Shown piece after piece: positions 8,115 through 15,221 of a stretch of DNA of 15,221 nt. This DNA is from Asterionellopsis glacialis. Its lineage: Eukaryota > Bacillariophyta > Plagiogrammaphyceae > Rhaphoneidales > Asterionellopsidaceae. A model generated the notes under the pieces. That model saw only the letters and a program-made list of their open reading frames with translations, made no database searches and was not told the DNA's origin. The translations under genes were made by a program, and so were the position numbers. The stretch spans positions 8,349 through 23,569 of the forward strand of contig WKLE02000249.1 of the NCBI GenBank assembly GCA_014885115.2, read 5' to 3'. The number at the start of each line of letters is the position of its first letter. Position 1 is the stretch's first letter.

Positions 8115-10709
8115 ATGCCTTTTTTAGTTGGTGCTCCGGTGACTTCTTCCTCGACCTCATTGCCGAATGATTGTGCAGCCACAACAACATCGATCAACAA
8201 CATAGGACAAAGAAAGAGAACGTTCAGAGAACTGTACGGTGGGAATTCTTCAGAAGCAACAACACCATCATCTTCATCAAACGCAATGCCTCATTTTGGT
8301 CCTACATTACCACCGCTTCGAAAGGTGCGCGAATCGTGGGAACAACATTATCCGCATCAAAAGTACAATGGCAATGCTCAATACTCTCATCAAAACAGCC
8401 AGCAAGAAGTAGGGCATGATGGATACAGCCATTACCAAGGGCAACGACAGGGACTGAACGACAATTGCGGTTCCCATTACAGAGGTCAACAATTTGGATA
8501 TGGGCCCTGTACCAATTCCAACAGTTTCAGTAGCCACAGCAGTGACAATTCGACACAATACGCAGAGTATCCAAGTTATGGTAGTCGTGGTGAGAGTCCC
8601 GGGGGACGCTATCAAGAACAATATCAACAAAACGAAAGAGCGTTTGATGGCACAACTTGTACTTCACCTCAGCTCTATTCAAGCATTCATAACAATCATA
8701 ATATCCAACAACATCAAAACCGGGAAAGCTACCCTCACCACAGCACGAATACTACCACGTTACCTTCACGGGGAAGTTTTCCTCCACCACCATCACAATA
8801 TTATTCGCATCCCCCACCACAACACGAACACCAACATCACCATTATCAAAACCAATATGGCAACAACGGATTGCACTTTACGCATAGAAACGACTATTCG
8901 TCCCATTTTCAGTCATCAAGAGGGGAGCACAAAGATACTTCAGATTTCAACTCATCATTTGGCTCTCACACTTCACCAACTCTTGGTTCTTCGATGGGAC
9001 ATCCACAACCGTTCCACCAGCATGGGCATCCACAGACTGGTCTTCGACTCCCTCCACGGTATCAACACTACCAGCATCAACAATCCCAGAGGTCGTCACC
9101 AAGAAGTGATATATGCACACCTGCATCTACCACAGCTCCTCCCCGTAGCGGTCTAAAATTGCCTTGTAAAACGCAGACAAATTCGTATGGCATATCCTCG
9201 TCATCTTCGAAACCTCCATTGTCACCATCGTTACAAAAGGAGAAAGTGAATATGAAGAGGTCAGTTCCACCGGTGGAAGGTAACGGCCTTCAACTTCCGA
9301 AAAGAGAACATCTCGAAGGTATGTCACCCCCTACACATTTACGTGATGACCACAATAGAGGTATAGTCATCATCTCGAGTGGCAATAATGGTTGTGATGG
9401 TAGTGTACATACATCAAAATCATATAGCGCATCACCAACGAGGAGTATTTTTCGTATGCGCAGCAATGAAGAAAACAGCAAGAGCAAGCAAGTGCGAGGA
9501 AACAAAAGAACTCCGTCTCATCCACCATCAAAATCAGATGCTCGAATGGAAGAGCATCCTGCGACTTCCTCATCTAGTGATGGCCATTTTGACATTGCTC
9601 ATGTTGCAAAGACATTTCAAAATAATCGGAACAATGCAGCAAGCAAGAACAATCGTGGGGGTGCTCAATTCCATTACCAGAGTCGGGGATCATCTGGGAG
9701 GGAAGACTATAAAGGTCCAGAATCATCGTCTCCAAGTTCACCTAACTTCCAACCAAAAGCACCTCAGCAAGAGCTACAAAGCAAAGTACGTGGTGAGGCT
9801 TTCCGAAAGCAAATTGGTACTCCTTCTCCACAAGACTCATCTTTGGCTGAAAGTGCAGAACGCACGTCTATCAGATTTTTCAAAAAAGGTGTCGAAGTTG
9901 GCCAAAACGGAGTCCCCTTGTCTATTTCCATCGGAAGGAATCATTCAGAGGTAGCAGACAATGAAATTTACGACGAGTTTGAACCTCCTTCATCGGACGG
10001 CCCAGAGAATGAATTAGATTCCTCGCGTGGTCCCTTAAGAAAATTAAACAAAAATAACATTGCAATGTCAGCAGAAAAAAGTACCAAAAAGGTCGAAAAA
10101 GAGAAAGGTCTCTTGCGTAAAAAAAAGAGGCATTCTGGCAAAAAAGCCATTCTAGATAAATACTCTGCTGAAGCCGAAGAAGATGATCTACCTCATCTAC
10201 AAAGTGAAGAAAACTTATTCCGGCTCGAAGAGTCCAAAAAAGTGACAAGTGATTTTGGAATTAAGCCACAAGTTGATCTTGATTTTAGGCGTGAAATTCA
10301 ATCACCTTTAGAAGAACAAGTGAGCAATGCTTCATCTACCGAACTAAACGAAAAATCAGGAAGTCTCGATGAGGTCGATACGGATGTTCGTCAAACGAAA
10401 AAACTGAAGCTTGACTTGCATTATTCAAAGAAACAAAAAATCATCAACCGAGCCAACGCAAAGTCGCAGCAACCGAGTGAAAGTGTTGCTACGCCTGCTG
10501 AGTCTGGAATTCTGTCAAGTAAATCCAGTGTTGGACATGGAGATTTAATGCGGGATATTTTCGGATCCACCAAGACTATAAACGACATTGGAAAGGAAGA
10601 GCTTTTTGGAAATCCAGAAGAGTCTAATAATCAAACAGTAAATGCTGCAAATGTTTTGGTACAAATGGCTTTCGGAAGCAAAACACATTCTATTAGAGAT
10701 ATAGATTAA
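8115..10709 (+). CDS. Large disordered His/Gln/Ser-rich protein, function unknown
   Basis: One uninterrupted frame of 864 residues from an ATG at 8115; I do not recognise the family. The N-terminal end has short, possibly conserved basic/aromatic segments (KRTFRELYGG near residue 34 and PPLRKVRESWEQHY near 66). Residues about 75-330 are rich in His, Gln, Tyr, Ser and Asn. The motif GLxLP occurs three times, at 309-313 (GLRLP), 346-350 (GLKLP) and 391-395 (GLQLP). A strongly basic stretch near 650-678 (ending KGLLRKKKRHSGKK) is a likely nuclear localisation signal. It is followed by an acidic/charged region and a C-terminus with IFG and LFG repeats and a short amphipathic helix (AANVLVQMAFG). 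There is no membrane segment or enzyme motif. A nuclear or RNA-granule scaffold is a guess from composition only. That it is a real gene is supported by its length and by third-position freedom across the run. It is convergent with the oxidoreductase gene, 46 bp away. Confidence 0.75.
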   Translation: MPFLVGAPVTSSSTSLPNDCAATTTSINNIGQRKRTFRELYGGNSSEATTPSSSSNAMPHFGPTLPPLRKVRESWEQHYPHQKYNGNAQYSHQNSQQEVGHDGYSHYQGQRQGLNDNCGSHYRGQQFGYGPCTNSNSFSSHSSDNSTQYAEYPSYGSRGESPGGRYQEQYQQNERAFDGTTCTSPQLYSSIHNNHNIQQHQNRESYPHHSTNTTTLPSRGSFPPPPSQYYSHPPPQHEHQHHHYQNQYGNNGLHFTHRNDYSSHFQSSRGEHKDTSDFNSSFGSHTSPTLGSSMGHPQPFHQHGHPQTGLRLPPRYQHYQHQQSQRSSPRSDICTPASTTAPPRSGLKLPCKTQTNSYGISSSSSKPPLSPSLQKEKVNMKRSVPPVEGNGLQLPKREHLEGMSPPTHLRDDHNRGIVIISSGNNGCDGSVHTSKSYSASPTRSIFRMRSNEENSKSKQVRGNKRTPSHPPSKSDARMEEHPATSSSSDGHFDIAHVAKTFQNNRNNAASKNNRGGAQFHYQSRGSSGREDYKGPESSSPSSPNFQPKAPQQELQSKVRGEAFRKQIGTPSPQDSSLAESAERTSIRFFKKGVEVGQNGVPLSISIGRNHSEVADNEIYDEFEPPSSDGPENELDSSRGPLRKLNKNNIAMSAEKSTKKVEKEKGLLRKKKRHSGKKAILDKYSAEAEEDDLPHLQSEENLFRLEESKKVTSDFGIKPQVDLDFRREIQSPLEEQVSNASSTELNEKSGSLDEVDTDVRQTKKLKLDLHYSKKQKIINRANAKSQQPSESVATPAESGILSSKSSVGHGDLMRDIFGSTKTINDIGKEELFGNPEESNNQTVNAANVLVQMAFGSKTHSIRDID

Positions 10710-10755
10710 ACTTCAAATATATAATGTTACAGGGTTGCTATATATCGCTTTTATT
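10710..10755. other. 46-bp convergent gap
   Basis: This A/T-rich spacer lies between the stop codons of two opposed genes. Any normal 3' UTR must run into the neighbouring coding sequence, so overlapping antisense transcript ends are expected. No clear AATAAA is present for the plus-strand gene. Confidence 0.5.
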
Positions 10756-12183
10756 TTATAGTTCTGCCATACCTGTTTGTCTTTCCCAACCAAATTTTGT
10801 AATTGGATGAGTGACGCGATACAAGTTTCCATGAATTTCCACCATTCCATCACCACGATGTTCATATTCTGCAACAAGATTTTTTACATGGGGTAATGGT
10901 GTAGTCTTGATATATTCCATGGGTTTTGGATTTGGCAAAACTGATCGCAACAATTGTGTCACGTGTCTACCAATACCCAAGCTTCCAGTAAGACCAGTTG
11001 AGCGGATACCAGCAGCCACCACCCAATGCTTCTCAGGGTAAAGCATAATTTGATAATCTCTATGGTCTGTTCCAGGTCGTATACCAACATATTCTCCAAT
11101 GTAGCTACTTTCCGGATGTAACTTTGGGATCAGTCTCTTAACGTGCTCTGTAAGAGTTATAGCTACCTTTGGATCTGCTGTCCGGTCCGTTCTGGATTCT
11201 TGATCTAATGCTGTTGGACCGACGACAATTTGATCATATAACGTAGAGAAGACGAATATACCCTTAGTCCGTTGGGTTGGTACAGGTTGGATAGGATGCG
11301 TAATTTTGGTTTGCGAATTAGAAGAGAATATACGGTATTGACCACGTCGTGGTCTTGCCTCCCAATGAGGTTTAGGACATTCATCTGTCGCACCCTGTAA
11401 CAAATCTGCTTGAATACCAGCTGCATTCACAATTGTTCGTGCTTGAATCATATCAGGTAGATCTGCACTCGACGTTGATTCCAAACCATCACTACTACTT
11501 TGGTGATCCCGTTGTCGAAAGGCTGTCCATATTTTGGTTGTTTCGTCAAAGGATGATTTTTCTGTATCAAAACAAAAGTTGGTGTAAATGGTTCCTCCAT
11601 TCTCACGAGCATGGACTGCCAAGGCTATTGAATATAGCCATGGATCAACAACGATTTCCCCAGGTATATGCACAGCCCCTTCTGAATCATTGCAAAGATT
11701 CGATTCAAGTTTTTTCAATTGTGCTGGAGTCATCATTCTCGCATGGGTATCACCTGCATCCCATGATTCTGACAATACTCGAACAAGAGGAGGAGTGGTA
11801 CCCAAATGCCCTACATCAGCACTGCCTTGATGATTCAACCCTTCACTTGGTGATGCTATTCCATCCCAAGGCCATTGGCATACCAATGAACCACAATCTC
11901 TATTAGGAATGTTATGTTCACGACAAAACATTCGAATTTGAGATATTGAATCACGAATCAAGGCTCGTTCTAACGTCCCTGGGGATGCATCTACACCAGT
12001 ACAGGCTATGCCACTATTGGATCCACTAGCGTTGGATAAGAGGTCCGGATTGGCTTCTACAAGAGCACACGACCACCCCAATAATGTACAAGCACGAAGA
12101 ATTGCACAACCCACAACGCCACCACCAACAATCAAAACATCGTACAATTGAATAGGATTACTGGCGCAATCTGCAGGAGACAT
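10756..12183 (-). CDS. FAD-dependent oxidoreductase, DAO superfamily (GlpA / L-2-hydroxyglutarate-oxidase-like)
   Basis: 475 residues from the ATG at 12183, an intact single exon. A Rossmann FAD-binding start (VLIVGGGVVGCA, residues 16-27) ends with Glu43 for the ADP ribose. The motif SGSNSGIACTGVDASPGTL (53-71) is typical of the GlpA and LhgO-like branch. VNAAG (252-256), PRRGQY (278-283), GPTALD (322-327), GEYVGIRP (363-370) and AAGIRSTGLTGS (390-401) follow the family order. A Ser-rich insertion lies at about 221-245. No transit or signal peptide is seen before the Rossmann fold, and the C-terminal AEL is not a peroxisomal signal, so a cytosolic location is inferred. The family oxidises 2-hydroxy acids, glycerol-3-phosphate or amines with FAD. 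The exact substrate cannot be read from the sequence. Family assignment is firm; subfamily is tentative. Confidence 0.85.
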   Translation of the reverse strand: MSPADCASNPIQLYDVLIVGGGVVGCAILRACTLLGWSCALVEANPDLLSNASGSNSGIACTGVDASPGTLERALIRDSISQIRMFCREHNIPNRDCGSLVCQWPWDGIASPSEGLNHQGSADVGHLGTTPPLVRVLSESWDAGDTHARMMTPAQLKKLESNLCNDSEGAVHIPGEIVVDPWLYSIALAVHARENGGTIYTNFCFDTEKSSFDETTKIWTAFRQRDHQSSSDGLESTSSADLPDMIQARTIVNAAGIQADLLQGATDECPKPHWEARPRRGQYRIFSSNSQTKITHPIQPVPTQRTKGIFVFSTLYDQIVVGPTALDQESRTDRTADPKVAITLTEHVKRLIPKLHPESSYIGEYVGIRPGTDHRDYQIMLYPEKHWVVAAGIRSTGLTGSLGIGRHVTQLLRSVLPNPKPMEYIKTTPLPHVKNLVAEYEHRGDGMVEIHGNLYRVTHPITKFGWERQTGMAEL

Positions 12184-12786
12184 TTTTTTACCGGTGGACT
12201 GTAGTGTTATATCGATGGTTCCTTCTATGTCTCTTTATCCTTTGGGAGCGTTCAATTTTATTGATCTCGAGAAAAAGACGGTGGGCGATTGAGATTCACT
12301 GTGTTGATCATTGGATGCTCATCCGCGTAAGTGTTGTTTGGTTGTTGGGATGAAGTTTCTCGTTTGTTCGAGACTTGTGACGTACATCTAAAAATTCTAA
12401 CCCTTATGAGTGAACAAATCAAGACCTACACGTACCTGGTATTTACTTGTAGACTATCCACGACTGCAACACTCCTTGGAATTACGTAGATTTCGTATCT
12501 TTGAGTGCAAACTTGCATAGGGCTCGTATAAAAAAAACCGAAAACCCTCATCAATTCTTCTGAAAACTGGGGGAAAATCAGTTGCAAAATCAGTGTTCAC
12601 ATTTTTTATTTTGTACTTGGTGGTTTTCGAGATTTTTTCTAATTTAAGAAGTTCCTTTTTTCACTTTATCGATTTCTAACTGTTTTACAATTGTACGAGT
12701 GAAGATGAAAGTCGCAAGAGGAAAGAGATCGATCGGTTTCTTATATTAATAAAGCTGCCAGACTGACAATCGATGACTTATGTTAA
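12184..12786. other. Intergenic region without a supported gene
   Basis: A/T-rich DNA between the oxidoreductase start (-) and the kinase relic (+). It should contain the oxidoreductase promoter. It may also contain decayed upstream kinase sequence, but I cannot align any part of it to the N-lobe of a kinase (no glycine loop or VAIK-type lysine is seen). A short in-frame-looking piece just before 12787 is cut by TAA at 12784-12786. Confidence 0.5.
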
Positions 12787-13358
12787 TCCGATGAAAATGT
12801 TTACAGTCTAGATGCAATGCGCTGTGTGGGGATTGCTCACCGGGATGTGAAACCAGCAAATATTTTAACAATACAGATGAAACATCATCCAAGGTCGCTG
12901 ATTTTGGTATGTCGACTTTTGCCGGATTTGATGGCCTGGTACATGGCAGATGTGACACTCCTGGATATGTTGCACCAGAGATCTTCAACGCGGGAATACA
13001 CGGCGGATACGGCAACAAGGTAGACATTTTCTCCTCTGCTGGTGTCACCCTTTCTGTAATGCTTTGTAGTTAGGAACCATTTTATGGAGAATCGGGTCGT
13101 GAATTAATAGCAGCTAATAAGGCGGCACAAGTTAACTTTCCTGAGGATGACTGGACTCGTATCTCGGCGGATGCCCTTGACTTGGTAAATTTGATGCTAC
13201 AGGCAGACTCAGAAAGACGAATTAGTCCATCCCAAGCCTTGATTCACCCATGGATGCTAAACAATGCTCCAAGCGCACCTTGGACCGATGTAAACATTGG
13301 GTCTATGGCTTTGAAGTCCGCTGATGTTCCTAAACTTGCTGCGTGGACAATTAGTTGA
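12787..13358 (+). pseudogene. Broken Ser/Thr protein kinase C-lobe (CAMK-like)
   Basis: The catalytic loop GIAHRDVKPANIL is read from about 12832-12867. The frame then shifts (one base missing or two extra at about 12868) and continues with KVADFGMS from 12891, the activation segment CDTPGYVAPE, and DIFSSAGVTL. An in-frame TAG (13071-13073) interrupts it just before EPFYGE. The rest of the C-lobe follows in frame, ending with RRISPSQALIHPWM and a stop at 13356-13358. Kinase subdomains VIb, VII, VIII, IX and XI are present in order; the ATP-binding N-lobe is missing. Part of the helix before the catalytic loop seems shortened (CV then GIAH). AATAAA at 13381 lies 23 nt after the stop. One frameshift, one stop and a missing N-lobe make a decayed copy more likely than a gene with introns. 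Sequencing error could explain one lesion but not all. Confidence 0.8.
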
Positions 13359-13380
13359 GATTGCTTTATCAGACGAACCC

Positions 13381-13386
13381 AATAAA
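13381..13386 (+). terminator. AATAAA, possible polyadenylation signal of the kinase relic
   Basis: A canonical hexamer 23 nt after the final stop of the kinase relic, in the 83-bp gap before the opposed phosphatase gene. It may be a retained 3'-end signal. Confidence 0.3.
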
Positions 13387-13441
13387 TAGATTTAGCTCAT
13401 AGGTTGTATAAAAGTACAGTATTCTTACTTATTATTGACTT

Positions 13442-14509
13442 CTACCTTTGCATCCAAGTGGATGTTTCAGGCCACCTCCATCTCCATCGCTGTGCGAACT
13501 TGCAATCTTGAAAAGAGGTTTCAGAAATATCCCACTGCACTTCTACTAAACCACAATTTGGAAATTCATGCTTCCTAAAATGAGTAGCATCCCAACCCAT
13601 TGCAGTGCCCAGCAGTGCTTGTCCAAGTGACCCATGAGCTACCAACAAGGAAGAATGGTTCTCTGCATGAGTTTCCATTTCCTTGATATCTTTCCAGACC
13701 TCATCCGCTCTATCCCACAGTTCAAGCAATGGATACCGATCTTGCTCGTCGTCGTTACCATAACCACACTTAACCACAAAATTATGCGGATCGCCCTCTT
13801 TCCAAGCTTGCCAAGCATCTGGAAATTTAGATTGCAGCTCCTTCTTGTCGCGTCCCTCCCATACATAGAGGTCGATCTCTCGCAAATTGTTCAACACAAC
13901 CTCACTCTTAGGTAGGATCAGAGTTTCTCCTTTGGCATTATCTCGAAGTATCGACAAAGTTTCTTGAGACCGAGTTAAAGGTGAAACAAATATTGATTTA
14001 ATCTCCGTTGTCAGCTGATCTCCATGTTTATTATTAGTATTTGAGTCCATCAACAGAAAGACATTTCTTGCGACAGTAGCTGCTTGTTCTTTACCACGAG
14101 GAGTCAAACGAGAAAAATCGGACGATCCTTGAATCAAACCACCTGCATTTGCATCCGTCTCTCCGTGTCTTAGAAGGAAAACGCTTTGAGTCGAAAAGGA
14201 TGATGCTCGTGGTAGTAGGTTTGACGCATAACTAGCAATGGTTACATGGAAGAAGAGAGTCTTTCGGTCAATGCGTACTCGTACCATCGCCAAATTTTGG
14301 GTTGAACCAGATTTCTCTGCCAGCGATTTTTTTTCTTCTTCTGATGGGCATGAACTTTTTTCTTTCTCCAAAGAAGTGCACCAAAAATCGGTATTCGTAC
14401 AGATTCTTACGAAGTCTACGCAACTTTGAAAGATTATTTTTTGACTTTTTTTGTATCCTGGATCTTTGAAAAAATTTGTTGCTCTTTGATTGTAGACTTG
14501 ATTTGACAT
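13442..14509 (-). CDS. Histidine phosphatase / phosphoglycerate-mutase-like protein
   Basis: 355 residues from the ATG at 14509. The frame runs two codons further only to a GTG. The RHG signature LLRHGETDAN has the nucleophilic His at about 115. SPLTRSQET gives the second phosphate-pocket Arg near 180, LREIDLYVWEG supplies the acidic residues near 211-218, and VAHGS gives the second catalytic His at about 292. This is the complete set for the histidine phosphatase branch that includes cofactor-dependent phosphoglycerate mutase and many small phosphatases. The substrate is not predictable. The first 75 residues resemble no domain. An internal ATG at 14287 would give 281 residues beginning MVRVRIDRKTLFFHVTIAS, a basic start followed by a hydrophobic stretch that could be a signal or mitochondrial presequence. 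That start also leaves a normal 250-bp divergent promoter, so it is a serious alternative. Confidence 0.85.
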   Translation of the reverse strand: MSNQVYNQRATNFFKDPGYKKSQKIIFQSCVDFVRICTNTDFWCTSLEKEKSSCPSEEEKKSLAEKSGSTQNLAMVRVRIDRKTLFFHVTIASYASNLLPRASSFSTQSVFLLRHGETDANAGGLIQGSSDFSRLTPRGKEQAATVARNVFLLMDSNTNNKHGDQLTTEIKSIFVSPLTRSQETLSILRDNAKGETLILPKSEVVLNNLREIDLYVWEGRDKKELQSKFPDAWQAWKEGDPHNFVVKCGYGNDDEQDRYPLLELWDRADEVWKDIKEMETHAENHSSLLVAHGSLGQALLGTAMGWDATHFRKHEFPNCGLVEVQWDISETSFQDCKFAQRWRWRWPETSTWMQR

Positions 14510-14537
14510 TGTCACAAATGCACCACAAAGAATCGAA
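14510..14537. other. Head-to-head divergent gap (28 bp, or 250 bp if the phosphatase starts at 14287)
   Basis: Two opposed genes begin almost back to back. With the outer phosphatase ATG only 28 bp remain, too little for two ordinary promoters and 5' UTRs. This favours the inner start or overlapping 5' transcripts. Confidence 0.45.
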
Positions 14538-15092
14538 ATGCCACGTCCACGTCGAAGTCGTTCTTCTGCTCCAGCTTTTCCTAACCTTTCATCAAATATT
14601 CAAATTGGTTTAAAACGTTTGGTTTCTGATAATGCTTCTATTCTAGCTCAAATGCTTGACACTTCATATAATAATAATGACGATGGTGTTTTAGAATTAT
14701 GTGAAAAATGTGCATTGGTAATGAAACAACAACAATTATCTCCAGCATTATTTTTAGCAAGATTCTTTGATGTTACCATGCTTGTCAATCATATCACCTT
14801 ATTGGGAAAGTCGACAAAAGGATCTGCACCAGTTCTTTCGGAACGTATTGCGAATGAATGGACGAAAGGGAATCTACCAAAAGACAAACCAAAAAAGATA
14901 CTTAAAAAGGAAGGGGGAGTGCCTACAAATGAAGACAAGAAAAAGCGTGCTACTTCTAAGAAAGATGAGAGCCTTGTTCCAAAGAAGAAAAAACAAAAAG
15001 TAAAAGAGAAGAATGAAGAGTCACTCAGCATTCCAACTCGAGAAGAAAGTGATGAGATTCAAACCAAGCAGCAGAAGAAAAAGTCTCAATAA
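14538..15092 (+). CDS. Small lysine-rich orphan protein
   Basis: 184 residues from an ATG at 14538 with A-rich upstream context (cgaaATG). I do not recognise it. Residues 1-12 are Arg/Pro/Ser-rich. Residues about 18-110 look like a compact helical region (IQIGLKRLVSDNASILAQM, LELCEKCALVMKQ, then ALFLARFFDVTML and ERIANEW). Residues about 112-184 are Lys/Glu-rich and disordered, with KKKKQKVKEK as a likely nuclear or nucleolar signal. There is no catalytic motif, membrane span or signal peptide. AATAAA overlaps the stop codon (15088-15093). The helical part with hydrophobic periodicity argues for a real protein and not a chance frame. A nucleolar or chromatin role is a guess from the charge pattern only. 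Confidence 0.65.
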   Translation: MPRPRRSRSSAPAFPNLSSNIQIGLKRLVSDNASILAQMLDTSYNNNDDGVLELCEKCALVMKQQQLSPALFLARFFDVTMLVNHITLLGKSTKGSAPVLSERIANEWTKGNLPKDKPKKILKKEGGVPTNEDKKKRATSKKDESLVPKKKKQKVKEKNEESLSIPTREESDEIQTKQQKKKSQ

Positions 15093-15221
15093 ATCAAGTC
15101 AAAGTGAAGTTTCTTGGTCACATAATTATATTAGACTTGTTAATAGCTTCCAAAGTTTTCCGCACACTGCATAATAATACAAAGGAACGACCCGACAAAA
15201 GTCGCAACTCATGATTTCTTT
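15093..15221. other. 3' flank, no gene seen
   Basis: 129 bp of A/T-rich sequence to the window edge. It is presumably the 3' UTR and downstream region of the orphan gene. No motif beyond the AATAAA that overlaps the stop codon is evident. Confidence 0.4.

Noticed and set aside
8494..9156. 220-codon His/Ile/Thr-rich frame in a second frame of the disordered-protein gene
   Set aside because: Its composition is the frame-shifted reading of Gln/His-rich codons; the 864-residue frame spans it entirely.
13053..13073. Very short intron (GT...TAG) that would remove the stop in the kinase relic
   Set aside because: It would be about 20 bp, too short for a spliceosomal intron, and would not repair the earlier frameshift or the missing N-lobe.
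1..15221. CRISPR array, prophage, transposase or IS element
   Set aside because: No regularly spaced direct repeats, no transposase or integrase motif, no terminal repeats with target duplications. The window is ordinary eukaryotic gene space.

Overview
The window looks like nuclear DNA of a diatom or another stramenopile. Coding sequences are long and mostly intron-free. The one clear intron is short (118 bp, GT-AG, pyrimidine-rich 3' end). Genes alternate strand with short gaps and start in A-rich contexts. The proteins carry long Ser/Asn/Gln/Thr-rich disordered stretches coded by trinucleotide microsatellites. There is no operon structure, Shine-Dalgarno spacing, CRISPR array, IS element or recognisable tRNA/rRNA. 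Assignment to diatoms is inference from style; no species is named.

Layout. Bases 1-513 hold no supported gene. Bases 514-3239 (+) encode a predicted single-pass membrane protein in two exons. It has a long disordered, cysteine-free N-terminal side with ubiquitin-interacting-motif-like helices, one membrane segment, and a C-terminal metzincin-type zinc protease domain (HExxHxxGxxH plus a Met-turn). An ambiguous base at 672 breaks its frame, and deleting that base restores one continuous protein. Tail-to-tail with it, 6700-3365 (-) encodes a two-AAA-domain ATPase of the Afg2/Drg1/SPATA5 type, a pre-60S ribosome maturation factor. A 1.4-kb gap (6701-8114) has a more GC-rich core with small hairpins but no convincing gene. 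Bases 8115-10709 (+) encode an 864-residue, almost wholly disordered, His/Gln/Ser-rich protein of unknown function. Only 46 bp away and convergent, 12183-10756 (-) encodes an FAD-dependent oxidoreductase of the DAO/GlpA-like family.

After an empty stretch (12184-12786) comes a broken serine/threonine kinase relic (12787-13358, +) with a frameshift after the HRDxKPxN loop and an in-frame TAG. It faces a histidine-phosphatase (phosphoglycerate-mutase-like) gene on the minus strand (14509-13442), which is head-to-head with a small lysine-rich orphan gene (14538-15092, +).

The genes share no obvious pathway; this is an ordinary mixed eukaryotic neighbourhood. The most notable items are the membrane metzincin with UIM-like repeats, whose single intron sits one codon before the zinc-binding motif; the altered Walker B of the first AAA domain of the Afg2-like protein; a thrice-repeated GLxLP short motif in the disordered protein; and the kinase relic.
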